A stretch of 64,000 nucleotides of DNA from Bordetella hinzii LMG 13501 (GCF_001548475.1 NZ_LRUJ01000021.1:1-64000), one strand, 5' to 3'. Shown: positions 43,941-53,042, numbered from the stretch's first letter. Numbers and translations are program-made. The notes: generated by a model from the letters alone, not told the origin.

Positions 43941-44450
43941 TCAGCGCTGCGAATCCAGGATTTCGCCGTTCTTCACGACGTCCTGGGCGCGGGCATAGCT
44001 TTCGATCAGCAGCTGGTAGGCCGGGAAGATCTTGGTGTAGACCTCGGCCCACTTGGCGGCGTCGGCGCGGTTCCAGGTGCGCTGCAGCTCGGAGGCCACC
44101 GCGGCGGTGTCCATGGGCACCACGCCGGCCTGTACCACGCGCGCCAGCGTGATCTCCTGGGCCATCTTGCTGTAGGTGCCCGAGGCGTCGATCACGGCGA
44201 AGACCTTGTAGCCTTCGGCCACGGCGCTGATGGACGGAAAGGCCATGCACACGCTGGTGATGGTGCCGGCGATGATGAGGGTCTTGCGGCCGGTGGCCTT
44301 GACGGCGGCGACGAAGTCCGGATTGTCCCAGGCGTTGATCTCGCCCTTGCGCGCCACGTACTGCTGGTAGTGATGCGCGCCCCAGGAACCCGAGACATTG
44401 GTCCAGCCCGTCCAGCCCTTGGTGAAGTCGGCGTGCAGGCCCAGCTTGAC
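43941..44450 (-). pseudogene. C-terminal fragment of an isochorismatase-family hydrolase
   Basis: The minus-strand frame ending at 43941 encodes about 165 residues of a YcaC-like cysteine hydrolase: RKGEINAWDNPDFVAAVKAT, KTLIIAGTITSVCMAFPSIS with the catalytic Cys, and KVFAVIDASGTYSKMAQEIT. The N-terminal part with the catalytic Asp and Lys is missing. The frame upstream of about 44450 becomes unrelated sequence. A 9-bp direct repeat, CAGCTTGAC, at 44442-44450 and 44458-44466 marks the join. Confidence 0.8.
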
Positions 44451-44676
44451 AGTGATGCAGCTTGACCTGGGTATTGCCCTGGTAGAACCAGCCTTCGGGC
44501 GTGCGCAGGCGGGCAAAGGCTGCCAGCGCGGCCGGATACTGGCCGCCCTCATAGGCGGCCCGCCCCTTCCAATAGGGGTCCTCGAACGCCGCGGCCGCCT
44601 GCTGGAAGTCCCCGCGCTCGAACGCCCGCCGCCCCTGCTGGTCGGGGGTGAAAAAAGCATCGGCCAGGGCGCCGGC
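44451..44676 (-). pseudogene. TPR fragment of a BatB-like VWA protein
   Basis: In a different minus-strand frame, the DNA encodes about 73 uninterrupted residues (ADAFFTPDQQGRRAFERGDF, QQAAAAFEDPYWKGRAAYEG, GQYPAALAAFARLRTPEGWF, YQGNTQVKL). This is the TPR region that follows the von Willebrand A domain in BatB-type aerotolerance proteins. Neither the VWA domain nor the C-terminal part is present. It joins the hydrolase fragment at one end and the porin-like fragment at the other. Confidence 0.7.
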
Positions 44677-44678
44677 CC

Positions 44679-45065
44679 TATACCGGCATATTCCCTGAAT
44701 CCAAAATGCAGCTCGATGCGGTGGCTTCGCTGCAGCTGTATACGCGCAATAACGCCACGGATTATCGCAACGCCCCCATCTTCGGCCTGGACGTGATGGC
44801 CCGGCATATGTTTGGCAATGGCGTGGGCGCCGGCCTGATCGTGGGCACCCAACAGCAATTGGGCGCCGACTCCGGCCCCACCGCGGACCGCCTGAACGGC
44901 TTCAAGGGCCGCGACTGGGCCCTGGGCCCCATTCTTACCTATGACCGGAAGCTGGCGAACAACCGCTCGCTGTCGCTGTCGGCGCGCTGGACGCCGACGA
45001 TCAGCAGCACACGGCGCCCGGACAGCACCAGCACCTTCATGGTGAGCGCGGCGCTGGTGTTCTGA
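44679..45065 (+). pseudogene. C-terminal fragment of a phenol-degradation-type outer-membrane protein
   Basis: The plus-strand frame from about 44679 to the TGA at 45065 encodes a beta-barrel-like segment: MQLDAVASLQLYTRNNATDY, IFGLDVMARHMFGNGVGAGL, FKGRDWALGPILTYDRKLAN and TSTFMVSAALVF (a typical outer-membrane C-terminal Phe). It fits the SphA/MetA-pathway phenol-degradation family. The first half and the signal peptide are missing. Its end overlaps the 3' end of the GGDEF/EAL gene by 29 bp. Confidence 0.7.
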
Positions 45066-47124
45066 GGCCGTAGACGGGGGCATCCGGGGCCTCGGGATCG
45101 AAGGCCCAGCCCGGCGCGGGGCGGCCGGTCAGATAGCCCTGCAGCACATCGCAGCCCAGGTCCACCAGCAACTGCCGCTGGGCCTCGGTTTCCACCCCTT
45201 CGGCCACCACCGACAGCCGCAAGGCATGGGCCAGCGCCAGGATGGCCGAGATGATGGACACATCCTCGGTATCGCGCTCCAGCTCGACCAGGAACCCGCG
45301 GTCTATTTTCAGTTCGCGCGCCGGAAAACGCTTCAGATAGGACAGGCTGGAGTAGCCGGTGCCGAAGTCGTCGATGGACAGGCCCACCCCCATGGCATAG
45401 AGCCGCCGCATGATCTTCACGCTCTGCGCGCCCTGCTTCATGGCCGTGGTCTCGGTGATCTCCAGCACCAGGCGGTTGGGATGCAGCCCGTGCCGCTTGA
45501 GCGTGGCGGCGATGTCGTCGACGAAACCGGCCTGTTGGAACTGCAGCGCCGGGATATTGACGGCGACGGTGCGGATATCCGCGCCCTGCCGGTCCCAGGC
45601 CACGACCTGCCGGCAAGCTTCGTCCAGCACCCAGGCCTGCAATGGCAGGATGAGATTGGTCTGTTCCGCCAGCGGGATGAACTCGCCGGGCGGCACATAG
45701 CCCAGCTCCTTGCTCTGCCAGCGCAGCAGGGCCTCGACGCCGATGCGCTCGCCGGTGGCCGCCTTGACCTTGGGCTGGTAGAACAGCCGCAGCTCGCCGC
45801 GCTCGATCGCCAGGCGCAAGTGCTCGATCACGCGCAGATGGCGGTCGCTGCCGGCGTTCATGGTCGGCTCGAAGAAAGCGTAGCGGTCGCGGCCCAGGTT
45901 CTTGGCGTGCGCCTTGGCCGCCTCGGCCTTGGCCATGAGGGCGTGCGGGTCCACGCCATCATGCGGGTAGACGGCGATGCCCACGCTGGCCGATAGCCGG
46001 ATCTCCTGCCCCAGCACCCGAAACGGCTGGCGCAGGCTGGCCAGATAGTTGCCGGCCACATGGCCGGCGTAGGCCGCGCGCTCGACCGTCGCCACCGCGA
46101 CGAACTCGTCTCCGCCCAGGCGCGCGAAACTGTCGTCGGGCCCGGCCGCCAGCGACAGGCGCTGGGCCGCGTGCATCAGGACCTCATCGCCCACCGGATA
46201 GCCGTAGGCCTCGTTGATGGCCCGGAAGCTATCCACGTCTATCACCAGCAGCGCCAGCATGCCGCCCTCGGCGCGGCCGCGGTCGATGGCGGCGGCCAGC
46301 CGCTTGTCGAACATGCGGCGATTGACCGCCCCGGTGACGCTGTCGTGGGAATGCAGATAAGAAAGCCGGTGGCGCGCCTCCTGCAGCGAGGTGGCCAGCT
46401 CGGCGCTCCTGGCCGTCGTCTGCGCATAGCTGGCCGACAGCTTGTTGGCCGCCAGCGACAGCGCCACGGTCAGGCCCAGGATGGTGGCGGCCAGCCCATC
46501 GGCGCTGATGGCCAGCGACAGCGTGCCGGCGCCTCCGCCGTGCACGGCCGAGGCCATGCCGCTGTAGTACATGGCGGAAAAGCCCAAGCCCATGGCGCCC
46601 GCCTCCCAGGCGCGCAAGGAGGGACGCTCGGGATAGGCGCGCTGGCGCGCGCCGCGCCAGATTCCTAGGCCGGCGGCCAGGATGGCCGCGGCAAAAGACA
46701 GCAGCACCAGGGGCCAGGAGAAGCCCGACGCGATGCGCACGGCCTCCATCCCCGTGTAATGCATGCCGGCGATCCCGGTGCCCACGATGACCGCCCCCAG
46801 CGCCCGCTCCCAGCGCGCCAGTCCGGGCTGTGTCATCAGCCACAGCGCCAGGGCCGCGAAGGCCACGGCGATCAGCAGCGCGATCAGGGTGGCCAGACGG
46901 CCATAGCCCCAGGGCAGGGGCAGACCGAAGGCCAGCAGCCCGACGAAGTGCATGCCCCACAGGCCGAAGCCCGTGATGCAGGCGCCCACCCACAGCCAGG
47001 CCGAGCCCACCCCCTCGCGCTCGACGACGATGCGCGCGGCGATCGCCAGCGCCGTATAGGAAGCGAGTACCGCCAGGGCGACGGACAGCAGAACGAGTGC
47101 GGGGCTATAGCCGGCCGGGACCAT
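45037..47124 (-). CDS. MHYT-GGDEF-EAL cyclic-di-GMP protein
   Basis: About 695 residues from the ATG at 47124. The N-terminal membrane region (about 1-230) has seven helices with three MHYT-type motifs (WGMHFVG, AGMHYTG, SAMYYSG), a proposed sensor for oxygen, CO or NO via copper. The GGDEF domain is at about 265-430 with intact GGDEF (LGGDEFVAVATV), the EAL domain at about 440-690 with EALLRW, VNIPALQF, LEITETTAM, IDDFGTGYSSLSYL, LKIDRGF and VAEGVET. Both catalytic sites look complete, so it could make or degrade c-di-GMP. The third MHYT motif is degenerate (Tyr for His). Confidence 0.9.
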   Translation of the reverse strand: MVPAGYSPALVLLSVALAVLASYTALAIAARIVVEREGVGSAWLWVGACITGFGLWGMHFVGLLAFGLPLPWGYGRLATLIALLIAVAFAALALWLMTQPGLARWERALGAVIVGTGIAGMHYTGMEAVRIASGFSWPLVLLSFAAAILAAGLGIWRGARQRAYPERPSLRAWEAGAMGLGFSAMYYSGMASAVHGGGAGTLSLAISADGLAATILGLTVALSLAANKLSASYAQTTARSAELATSLQEARHRLSYLHSHDSVTGAVNRRMFDKRLAAAIDRGRAEGGMLALLVIDVDSFRAINEAYGYPVGDEVLMHAAQRLSLAAGPDDSFARLGGDEFVAVATVERAAYAGHVAGNYLASLRQPFRVLGQEIRLSASVGIAVYPHDGVDPHALMAKAEAAKAHAKNLGRDRYAFFEPTMNAGSDRHLRVIEHLRLAIERGELRLFYQPKVKAATGERIGVEALLRWQSKELGYVPPGEFIPLAEQTNLILPLQAWVLDEACRQVVAWDRQGADIRTVAVNIPALQFQQAGFVDDIAATLKRHGLHPNRLVLEITETTAMKQGAQSVKIMRRLYAMGVGLSIDDFGTGYSSLSYLKRFPARELKIDRGFLVELERDTEDVSIISAILALAHALRLSVVAEGVETEAQRQLLVDLGCDVLQGYLTGRPAPGWAFDPEAPDAPVYGLRTPAPRSP

Positions 47125-47205
47125 ATCGGAGCGTCTGAGAAAGCATGCGCTCAGATTAGATCCAGGCCGAAATGAAGGCAAGAAGAACGAAGATAACTAC
47201 AATAC

Positions 47206-47245
47206 GCTGCGAATTTTTGATATTTACGAGATTCGCAGCGCTGCG
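47206..47245. promoter_or_regulatory. Dyads upstream of the GGDEF/EAL gene
   Basis: GCTGCGAAT (47206-47214) and ATTCGCAGC (47231-47239) are perfect 9-bp arms with a 16-bp AT-rich spacer. CGCAGCGCTGCG (47234-47245) is a perfect 12-bp palindrome overlapping the second arm. They lie between the end of the 2-hydroxyacid dehydrogenase and the start of the membrane c-di-GMP gene, both on the minus strand, so they may act as operator or processing/termination structure. Confidence 0.45.
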
Positions 47246-47249
47246 AGCA

Positions 47250-48161
47250 TCAGGCCGCCGCCACCCGCCGGCAATGTTGCAGGGCGGCTTCGATCAGGTT
47301 GTCGCTGGCCTCGGGCGTGCGGAAGGCCGAGTGCGCCGACAAGGTGACATTGTCCAGCGCGTACAGCGGATGGCTGGCCGGCATGGGCTCGACGTCAAAC
47401 ACATCCAGCGCGGCATGGCGCAGCTTGCCGCTTTGCAGGGCGGCGATCATCGCGGCCTCGTCGACCAGGGCGCCGCGCGCCGTATTGACCAGGATGGCGC
47501 CGTCGCGCATCCGCGCGATGCGCTCGGCCGATAGCCAGCCCCGGGTCTCGTCATTGAGCAGCAGATGCAGCGACAGGACATCGCTGCGCGCCAGCAGCGC
47601 GTCCGGCGTCACGAAGCGCACGCCCGGATGCGACTTGCTGCTGCGGTTCCAGGCCAGGACCTCCATGCCCACGCCTTGCGCCAGCCTGGCCATTTCGGCG
47701 GCGATGCCGCCAAAGCCCAGCAGGCCCAGGGTCTTGCCGGTCAATTGCACGGCATCGGTGCGCAGCCATTGCCCCGCGCGCATGGCGCGGTCCATTTTGC
47801 TGAAACTGCGCGCCGCCGCCCACATCAGGGCAAAAGCGCATTCCGCCACGGCCGTGTCGCCATAGCCCTTGATGATGTGCACCTCGATGCCCAGGGCGGC
47901 CAATTCCTCAGGATTCATATAGGAGCGCGCGCCCGTGCCCAGGAAGACCACATGCTTGAGACCCCGGCACGCCCGCGCCACCTCGGTGGGCAGATGCGTA
48001 TGGTCGATGATCGCGATCCCGGCCCCGCCCAGCACGCCCGGAATCTGCTCGGGCCTGATGTCCGGCTGCCGGTTGATGACCAGCCCGGGATCGTCCGGGC
48101 GGTGCAAGCGTTCGGCGACGGCGGCCAGGGTGGGATTGGCATCGATGAAAACGGCTTGCAT
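47250..48161 (-). CDS. D-2-hydroxyacid dehydrogenase family protein
   Basis: 303 residues. NAD-binding GLLGFGGIAAEMARLAQGVG (about 140-160; the third Gly of GxGxxG is Ala), catalytic Arg in LVNTARGALVDEAAM (about 227), Glu in LDVFDVEPMP and His in LSAHSAFRTPE (about 280), so the Arg-Glu-His set is complete. Residues 1-100 are the substrate domain. It interconverts a 2-oxo acid and its D-hydroxy acid. The substrate is not clear and no pathway genes adjoin. Confidence 0.87.
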   Translation of the reverse strand: MQAVFIDANPTLAAVAERLHRPDDPGLVINRQPDIRPEQIPGVLGGAGIAIIDHTHLPTEVARACRGLKHVVFLGTGARSYMNPEELAALGIEVHIIKGYGDTAVAECAFALMWAAARSFSKMDRAMRAGQWLRTDAVQLTGKTLGLLGFGGIAAEMARLAQGVGMEVLAWNRSSKSHPGVRFVTPDALLARSDVLSLHLLLNDETRGWLSAERIARMRDGAILVNTARGALVDEAAMIAALQSGKLRHAALDVFDVEPMPASHPLYALDNVTLSAHSAFRTPEASDNLIEAALQHCRRVAAA

Positions 48162-48242
48162 GGGGGGCTTCCTCTTCAGTGGCGGTCCCCGAGAGGATAG
48201 CAGGCCGGCCCGGCGCCCTTGCATCGGGCGCCGGGCCGGCCT

Positions 48243-48881
48243 TCAAGCCGCCGCCTTCACCCGCCTGAGCCGGCCGCTGCGGCCCCCGCCGCAGAAAAAG
48301 CCCGAGGCCCCATCCGACTCCAGGCCGGAGACGGCGACGTCCTCGGGCAGGGTGATGCGCTCCAGCACCTCGCCCGAAGCCGGGTCCACCCGCCTGAGCT
48401 CTCCCTGCCCGCCGCCATCCCCCACGCCATGCCAGAGCTGGTCGCGCGCCCAGGTCACGCCGGTGACGAAGCGGTCCGAACGCAGCGTGCGCAGCACCGC
48501 GCCGTTGGCGGGATCGATCTCGAGGATGAGGCATTCGCGCCAATGTCCCACCCATAGCGAGCCCTCGCCCCAGGCCAGCCCCGAGTAGCCGCTGCCGGGC
48601 AGGGGCAGCCTGGCGACTACCTGGCCGCTGGCCATGTCGATCTTCTGGATCACGTCGCCGCCGATCTGGTAGAGGTGCCGGCCATCGCAGGCCGTGCCCG
48701 CGTCGGCCTTCAGTTTCAGCTCGCGCACCACCTTGCCGCTGGCGGGGTCCATGGCCAGCAACTGCCCGCCGGTGGCGAACCACACATGCCGGCCGTCATA
48801 ACTCACGCCGTGGATGGGCGGCTCACCGTCGAAAGGTCCGTACTCGCGCAGGATTTCCGCCTGATGCACTGTCTTAGCCAT
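48243..48881 (-). CDS. Beta-propeller (NHL/glutamine-cyclotransferase-like) protein
   Basis: 212 residues without a signal peptide. Repeated blade-like units are IHGVSYDGRHVWFATGGQLL, TACDGRHLYQIGGDVIQKID, YSGLAWGEGSLWVGHWRECL and VTGVTWARDQLWHGVGD, each followed by DPASG-type turns. It resembles the YncE/SMP30-like propellers and may bind a small ligand. It is 31 bp downstream of a regulator gene on the same strand, so the two are likely one operon with the propeller as effector or enzyme (inference). Confidence 0.7.
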   Translation of the reverse strand: MAKTVHQAEILREYGPFDGEPPIHGVSYDGRHVWFATGGQLLAMDPASGKVVRELKLKADAGTACDGRHLYQIGGDVIQKIDMASGQVVARLPLPGSGYSGLAWGEGSLWVGHWRECLILEIDPANGAVLRTLRSDRFVTGVTWARDQLWHGVGDGGGQGELRRVDPASGEVLERITLPEDVAVSGLESDGASGFFCGGGRSGRLRRVKAAA

Positions 48882-48912
48882 GATGATCTCCAAGGAATCG
48901 GTGCAGCCCATT

Positions 48913-50094
48913 CTAGGCAGGCGGCTCATGGACGGGGAGTAACAAGTCTGTCGGGTATCCCGGCAGGGGCGGGCTCAGCCAGCGCCGCGCCCGGCCCTGC
49001 CCCACCGCCCGCGCCCCGTCCTCGGCGGCCAGCGCCTGCAGGCCGCGCTGCACAGTGCGCGCGCTCAGGCCCAGGGCCTGGGCCAGCGCGGCGGCCGACC
49101 AGGCCTGACCGTCGGCCAGCAAGGCGGAGATCGCCGGCTCGGCGCTCGTGGCCGCCGGCAGGACCACCGCCACGCCGGCCGGCTCGCGAGGCAACAGCGC
49201 ATAGCCGCCGGCGGTGGCCTGCACGCGCGCCAGCGGCGCGATCTTCTGGCGCAGCCTGCCTATTTCCACCCGCAGGCGGGCACGATGCGTCTCATCGATG
49301 CGCCGGGCGCGAAAGACCCGGCGCAGCAAGGTTTCGCGGTCCACATCCGCGGGCCAGGCCAGGGCCAATTCACGCGCCAGCGCCAGCAGCACCGGACGTG
49401 TGCGCAAATCCACCCGCAAAGCGCCGGCGCGCAACCCATGGCGGCAGCCATCGACCACCAGCCGGCCGCTGTCGAACAGCGCCTGCACCTCATCGAGGCA
49501 AAGCAGGCGTCCGCCCCCGGCGCCGGCCAACAGCGCCGCCGGCGCGTCCAGCTGCGCCATGGCGCGCGCGATCTCCTCGGCCAGGCCGGCCTCGGCCACG
49601 ACCGCCGCCGACCGCGCATCCAGGCCGCGCATCTGGATGCCGGCCATCAGCAGATCCCAGGCCGGACGCAAGCGGGGCAGCAGATCGCCGGGATCGGCCT
49701 GCTCCAGCAAGGCGCGCGCCTGGACCACATGCCCGGCCAGCAGACAGCTGCGCGCCCGCAAATACACGGCATAGGCGGCGTTGTGTGGATCGTCCCGCAA
49801 GGCCGCGTGCGCCCGGGCCAGCGCCGCGTCGACGCCGCGCAGCTCGCGGCGCGCCAGCGCGATCTCGGCCAGCGCCAGCTGACAACGCGCCCGGGACTGC
49901 GGCTGGCGCGCGCCAAAACCGGCCGCCGCGCGCGCCAGCAGCGCCCGCGCCCGGTCGAAATCGCCGATGCGCGCCATCACCACGCCGCGCAATGCCAACG
50001 CCGGCGCATCGTCGCGCCGCGCCACGCCGTTCAACGCCGCCAGCGGGTCCCCTTGCATCAAGGCCCGCCAGGCGGCAGCCAACTCAGTGTCCAT
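48913..50094 (-). CDS. Winged-helix / TPR-like transcription regulator
   Basis: 393 residues from the ATG at 50094. The N-terminal half (about 1-150) is made of Ala-rich helix pairs like TPRs (ALALRGVVMARIGDFDRARA, AVYLRARSCLLAGHVVQARA). A middle OmpR/SARP-like winged helix follows (VDLRTRPVLLALARELALAW, ETLLRRVFRARRIDETHRAR, RLRVEIGRLRQKIAPL). A C-terminal HTH reads WSAAALAQALGLSARTVQRG. Two DNA-binding-type modules in one protein is unusual. No cofactor or receiver domain is seen. It is first of a two-gene unit with the beta-propeller protein. Confidence 0.65.
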   Translation of the reverse strand: MDTELAAAWRALMQGDPLAALNGVARRDDAPALALRGVVMARIGDFDRARALLARAAAGFGARQPQSRARCQLALAEIALARRELRGVDAALARAHAALRDDPHNAAYAVYLRARSCLLAGHVVQARALLEQADPGDLLPRLRPAWDLLMAGIQMRGLDARSAAVVAEAGLAEEIARAMAQLDAPAALLAGAGGGRLLCLDEVQALFDSGRLVVDGCRHGLRAGALRVDLRTRPVLLALARELALAWPADVDRETLLRRVFRARRIDETHRARLRVEIGRLRQKIAPLARVQATAGGYALLPREPAGVAVVLPAATSAEPAISALLADGQAWSAAALAQALGLSARTVQRGLQALAAEDGARAVGQGRARRWLSPPLPGYPTDLLLPVHEPPA

Positions 50095-50219
50095 GCCCCT
50101 CCCCGCGAATACCAAGGAGTATCGCCCGGGGCCGGTCGCTTGTGTCGGGCGCGCCGGACAACCGGTGACAGGGGCTCGCAGACCGGGACGCGGACGCCGC
50201 CGCGCCTGCCCGCCACGGG

Positions 50220-51107
50220 CTAGAAAAAACGCCCCTGGTCGAGGTCTTCGATCAGGCCCGGGCCACTGGGGCGCCAGTTCAGGCGGGCCTGCGTCCAGGC
50301 GCTGGAGGCCGGCATGTCCATCGTGGCGAACATCGCGCACCAGCCGAAATGCGCGGCGGCGTCCTCGGGGGCGAGGGAAACCACGGGCAGCCGCATATTC
50401 CGCCCTAGCGCTTCGGCAATGTCGCGCATGGCGATGCCGGTTTCGCCCACGGCGTGATAGCGCGCGCCGCGCTCGCCCGCCTCCACGGCCAGGCGGAAGA
50501 GACGCACCACATCCGATAGGTGGCCGGCCGGCCAGCGGTTTTGCCCTTCGCCTACATAGGCCGCCACGCGCTTGTCGCGCGCCACCTCGACCAAGGGCGT
50601 GACCAAGCCCTGCCGCAAGGGGTTGTGCACTTGCGGCAGGCGCACCACGGACACATTGATGCCCTCGCGCAACAGGACCTCCACCTTCAACTCGGTCGCG
50701 CGGCGGGGATTGGGATGCTTCGGGTTGAAGACGCTTTCGATCGCCGGCCCGCCCTCTTCGGGCAGGCCCATGCCGGTGCCGGAGGTCACGATCAAGGGGC
50801 GATCAGAGCCCGCCAGCTCGGCGCCCAGCACCCCGACCACCCGCTGGTCCTCTTCACAGCTGGCCGCAAAACGGGAGAAATCATGACCGAACGCGGCGTG
50901 GATCACGGCGTCGGCGCCGGCCGCGCCCTGGCGCACGGCGGGAAGATCATCCAGCGTGGCCCAGTGCGCACGGGCGCCCAGCCGCGCCAGCACTTGAGCG
51001 CCCGCCTCGGAACGGGTCATGCCGATGACCTCATGGCCGGCCTGGCGGAGCTCGCAGACCAGGGCCTGGCCAATGAAACCGGTCGCGCCCGTCAGGAAAA
51101 TACGCAT
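50220..51107 (-). CDS. NAD-dependent epimerase/dehydratase-like extended SDR
   Basis: 295 residues. The N-terminal TGATGFIGQALVCELRQAGH (about 7-26) is the extended-SDR nucleotide motif. VIHAAFGHDF and VTSGTGMGLPEE follow, but the catalytic YxxxK is not obvious: the expected region reads RRATELKVEVLL, so it is probably an atypical SDR. It is divergent from an MmyB-like XRE regulator, the classic neighbour of such oxidoreductases, which probably represses it. Confidence 0.85.
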   Translation of the reverse strand: MRIFLTGATGFIGQALVCELRQAGHEVIGMTRSEAGAQVLARLGARAHWATLDDLPAVRQGAAGADAVIHAAFGHDFSRFAASCEEDQRVVGVLGAELAGSDRPLIVTSGTGMGLPEEGGPAIESVFNPKHPNPRRATELKVEVLLREGINVSVVRLPQVHNPLRQGLVTPLVEVARDKRVAAYVGEGQNRWPAGHLSDVVRLFRLAVEAGERGARYHAVGETGIAMRDIAEALGRNMRLPVVSLAPEDAAAHFGWCAMFATMDMPASSAWTQARLNWRPSGPGLIEDLDQGRFF

Positions 51108-51136
51108 GATGCCTACCTCAGTGTGGGAAGAAGGCG

Positions 51137-51176
51137 CTCACTATCCTATGGCGGTTTATCCCGTTAAAGTAGTGAG
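51137..51176. promoter_or_regulatory. Candidate operator between SDR and XRE genes
   Basis: CTCACTA (51137-51143) and TAGTGAG (51170-51176) are perfect 7-bp inverted repeats with a 26-bp spacer. Three TATCC copies lie at 51142-51146, 51157-51161 and 51179-51183. This is the only AT-rich stretch in the divergent gap and should hold both promoters and the regulator site. Confidence 0.45.
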
Positions 51177-51211
51177 ATTATCCTAGTAAGCATGCTACCC
51201 CCCTTGCTGTC

Positions 51212-52036
51212 ATGGCGCTCCCGCACGAATCCCTGGGTGCTTTCCTGCGCAGCCGCCGCGCGCGGCTGGATCCGGCCAGCTTCGGCTTTTCCGGGCGCCG
51301 CCGCACGCCGGGCCTGCGCCGCGAAGAGGTCGCCCAGCGCGCCCACATCAGCCCCACCTGGTACACCTGGCTGGAACAGGGCCGAGGCGGCGCGGCTTCG
51401 CCCGAGGTGCTGGAACGCCTCGCCGCCGCGCTCCTGCTGACCGACACCGAGCGCGAGCATCTGTTCATCCTGGGTCTGGGCCGCCCGCCCGAGCCGCGCC
51501 ACACACCGGACGAAGGCGTCAGTCCGCGCCTGCAGCGCGTGCTGGACGCGCTGCGGGACTGCCCGGCCATCATCAAGACCGCCCTCTGGGACGTGGTGGC
51601 CTGGAACCGCGCCGCCGCCGTGGTGTTCACCGACTACGGCGCCCTGCCGCCAGCCGGGCGCCACATCATGCGCATCCTGTTCCTGGACCCGGCCGTGCGC
51701 GCCAGACAGCATGATTGGGAGGGCCTCTCGCGTTTCGTGGTCGCCACCTTCCGCGCCGATGTGGCGCGCTTCGGCCGCAGCGCGCAGGCCTCCGACCTGG
51801 TCGACGAACTCAGCTCGGCCAGCCCCGAGTTCGAGGCGCTGTGGCGCGGCAATGACGTGCTCAGCCATGCGGACGGCGATGGCATCAAGCGCATCCGGCA
51901 CGCCCAGCTGGGCAGCGTCGCGCTGGAATACTCGGCCTTCGCGGTGGACGGCCGCCCGGACCTGAGCATGATCGTCTACACCCCGCTGCAAGCCGGGATC
52001 ACCGAGCGTATCCGCGCCCTGGCCGCCCGCGGCTGA
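51212..52036 (+). CDS. XRE-family regulator with MmyB-like ligand-binding domain
   Basis: 274 residues. The N-terminal HTH (LGAFLRSRRARLDPASFGFS, RRRTPGLRREEVAQRAHISP, TWYTWLEQGRG) is typical of this family. The C-terminal part is the MmyB-like PAS-related domain (DVVAWNRAAAVVFTDYGALP, NIMRILFLDP-like HIMRILFLDP), shown in relatives to bind fatty acids. It is divergent from the atypical SDR. The gene's 3' end converges on the KfrA-like gene. Confidence 0.9.
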   Translation: MALPHESLGAFLRSRRARLDPASFGFSGRRRTPGLRREEVAQRAHISPTWYTWLEQGRGGAASPEVLERLAAALLLTDTEREHLFILGLGRPPEPRHTPDEGVSPRLQRVLDALRDCPAIIKTALWDVVAWNRAAAVVFTDYGALPPAGRHIMRILFLDPAVRARQHDWEGLSRFVVATFRADVARFGRSAQASDLVDELSSASPEFEALWRGNDVLSHADGDGIKRIRHAQLGSVALEYSAFAVDGRPDLSMIVYTPLQAGITERIRALAARG

Positions 52037-52046
52037 GCCGCGGCCC

Positions 52047-53042
52047 CTAGACGGGCCGCGCCGTCCGGCCCGCGCGGCGCGGGGCGGCCAAAAGGCCGGC
52101 GATCTGCTCGTCCTTGACCGCCAACTGCGCGCGCAATTGGGCCGCATGCGCCTCCATGTCGGCATGGCGCTGCGCCAACGCCTGCTCGTGCAGGGCCAGG
52201 GCGCGCGCGCCGGCTTCGGCCTGGGCCTGCCAGTGCGCCTGCGCGGCCTGGGCAGCCGCCAGCGCGCCGGCCAGCCCTTCCACCTCGGCGCGCGCCTCGT
52301 CACGCAAGACCTGCAGCGCTTGGGCGTGGGCCTGCTCGCGCCCGGCCAGGCTGCGTGCCGCGGCATCGCGCTCCTCCTGCAGGCGGCGCACGGCCTGGCG
52401 CTGGGCATCCAGGTCGGTGAGCCAGCGCCGCTCATGGCTGGCGTGGCGGGCCTCGGCCTGGGCCAGGGCTTGCTGGTGCTGCTGCTGGGCGGCGGCCAGG
52501 CTGTCGCGCCCCTGGCGCTCGGCGCGCTGGGCCTCCTGCCGCGCCGCCTCGGCCGCCTGGCGCTGCGTCTGCAGCTCGGCCTCAGCATCCTCCAGCCGCG
52601 CCTGCAAGGCTTGCGCTCTTGCCTGGGCGGCGCCGGCCAAAGCCTGTGCGGCGGCCAGCGCGGCTTCCAGGTCGGCCTCGCGCTGGGCCAGCCGCGCCTG
52701 TGCCTGGGCCAGCGACTGGCGCTCGGCCTCCATGGCGGCCCGCTCGGCCCGCAGCCCCGCCTGCGCCTGGGCGGCCTGGTCCGCGGCCTCGGCGCGCGCC
52801 TGCGCCTGGGCTTCGCGCCATAGGCGCTGGGCGGCGTCCATGACCGCATCGGGCGGCCCGGCGCCGTCCAGCCGCCCGCCCAGCTCGCGCAGCCAGGCCT
52901 TCAAATGCGGCCCCACCGTATTGGGCGACCCGCGTCCCAGATGCTGGCGCACGCGCTCGATCGTGGGCTGCTCGCCCGCCCGCAGCAGGGCATCCGCCGC
53001 CGCCCAGACATCCTCTTGCTGAACCCCGATGGCCATGATCAT
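52047..53042 (-). CDS. KfrA-like / TnpT-like coiled-coil DNA-binding protein
   Basis: 331 residues. Residues 1-115 are a KfrA_N-type DNA-binding domain (VQQEDVWAAADALLRAGEQP, TIERVRQHLGRGSPNTVGPH, LKAWLREL). The rest is a long Ala/Gln/Glu/Arg-rich coiled coil (about 85-305) with heptads throughout. The tail VKDEQIAGLLAAPRRAGRTA is typical of KfrA/TnpT proteins. The gene is divergent from a tyrosine recombinase, with the 31-bp dyad between them. In Tn4651-type transposons TnpT is the accessory DNA-binding partner of the TnpS recombinase and is encoded in just this arrangement. No plasmid replication or partition genes are nearby, which argues against a plasmid KfrA role. Confidence 0.85.
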   Translation of the reverse strand: MIMAIGVQQEDVWAAADALLRAGEQPTIERVRQHLGRGSPNTVGPHLKAWLRELGGRLDGAGPPDAVMDAAQRLWREAQAQARAEAADQAAQAQAGLRAERAAMEAERQSLAQAQARLAQREADLEAALAAAQALAGAAQARAQALQARLEDAEAELQTQRQAAEAARQEAQRAERQGRDSLAAAQQQHQQALAQAEARHASHERRWLTDLDAQRQAVRRLQEERDAAARSLAGREQAHAQALQVLRDEARAEVEGLAGALAAAQAAQAHWQAQAEAGARALALHEQALAQRHADMEAHAAQLRAQLAVKDEQIAGLLAAPRRAGRTARPV

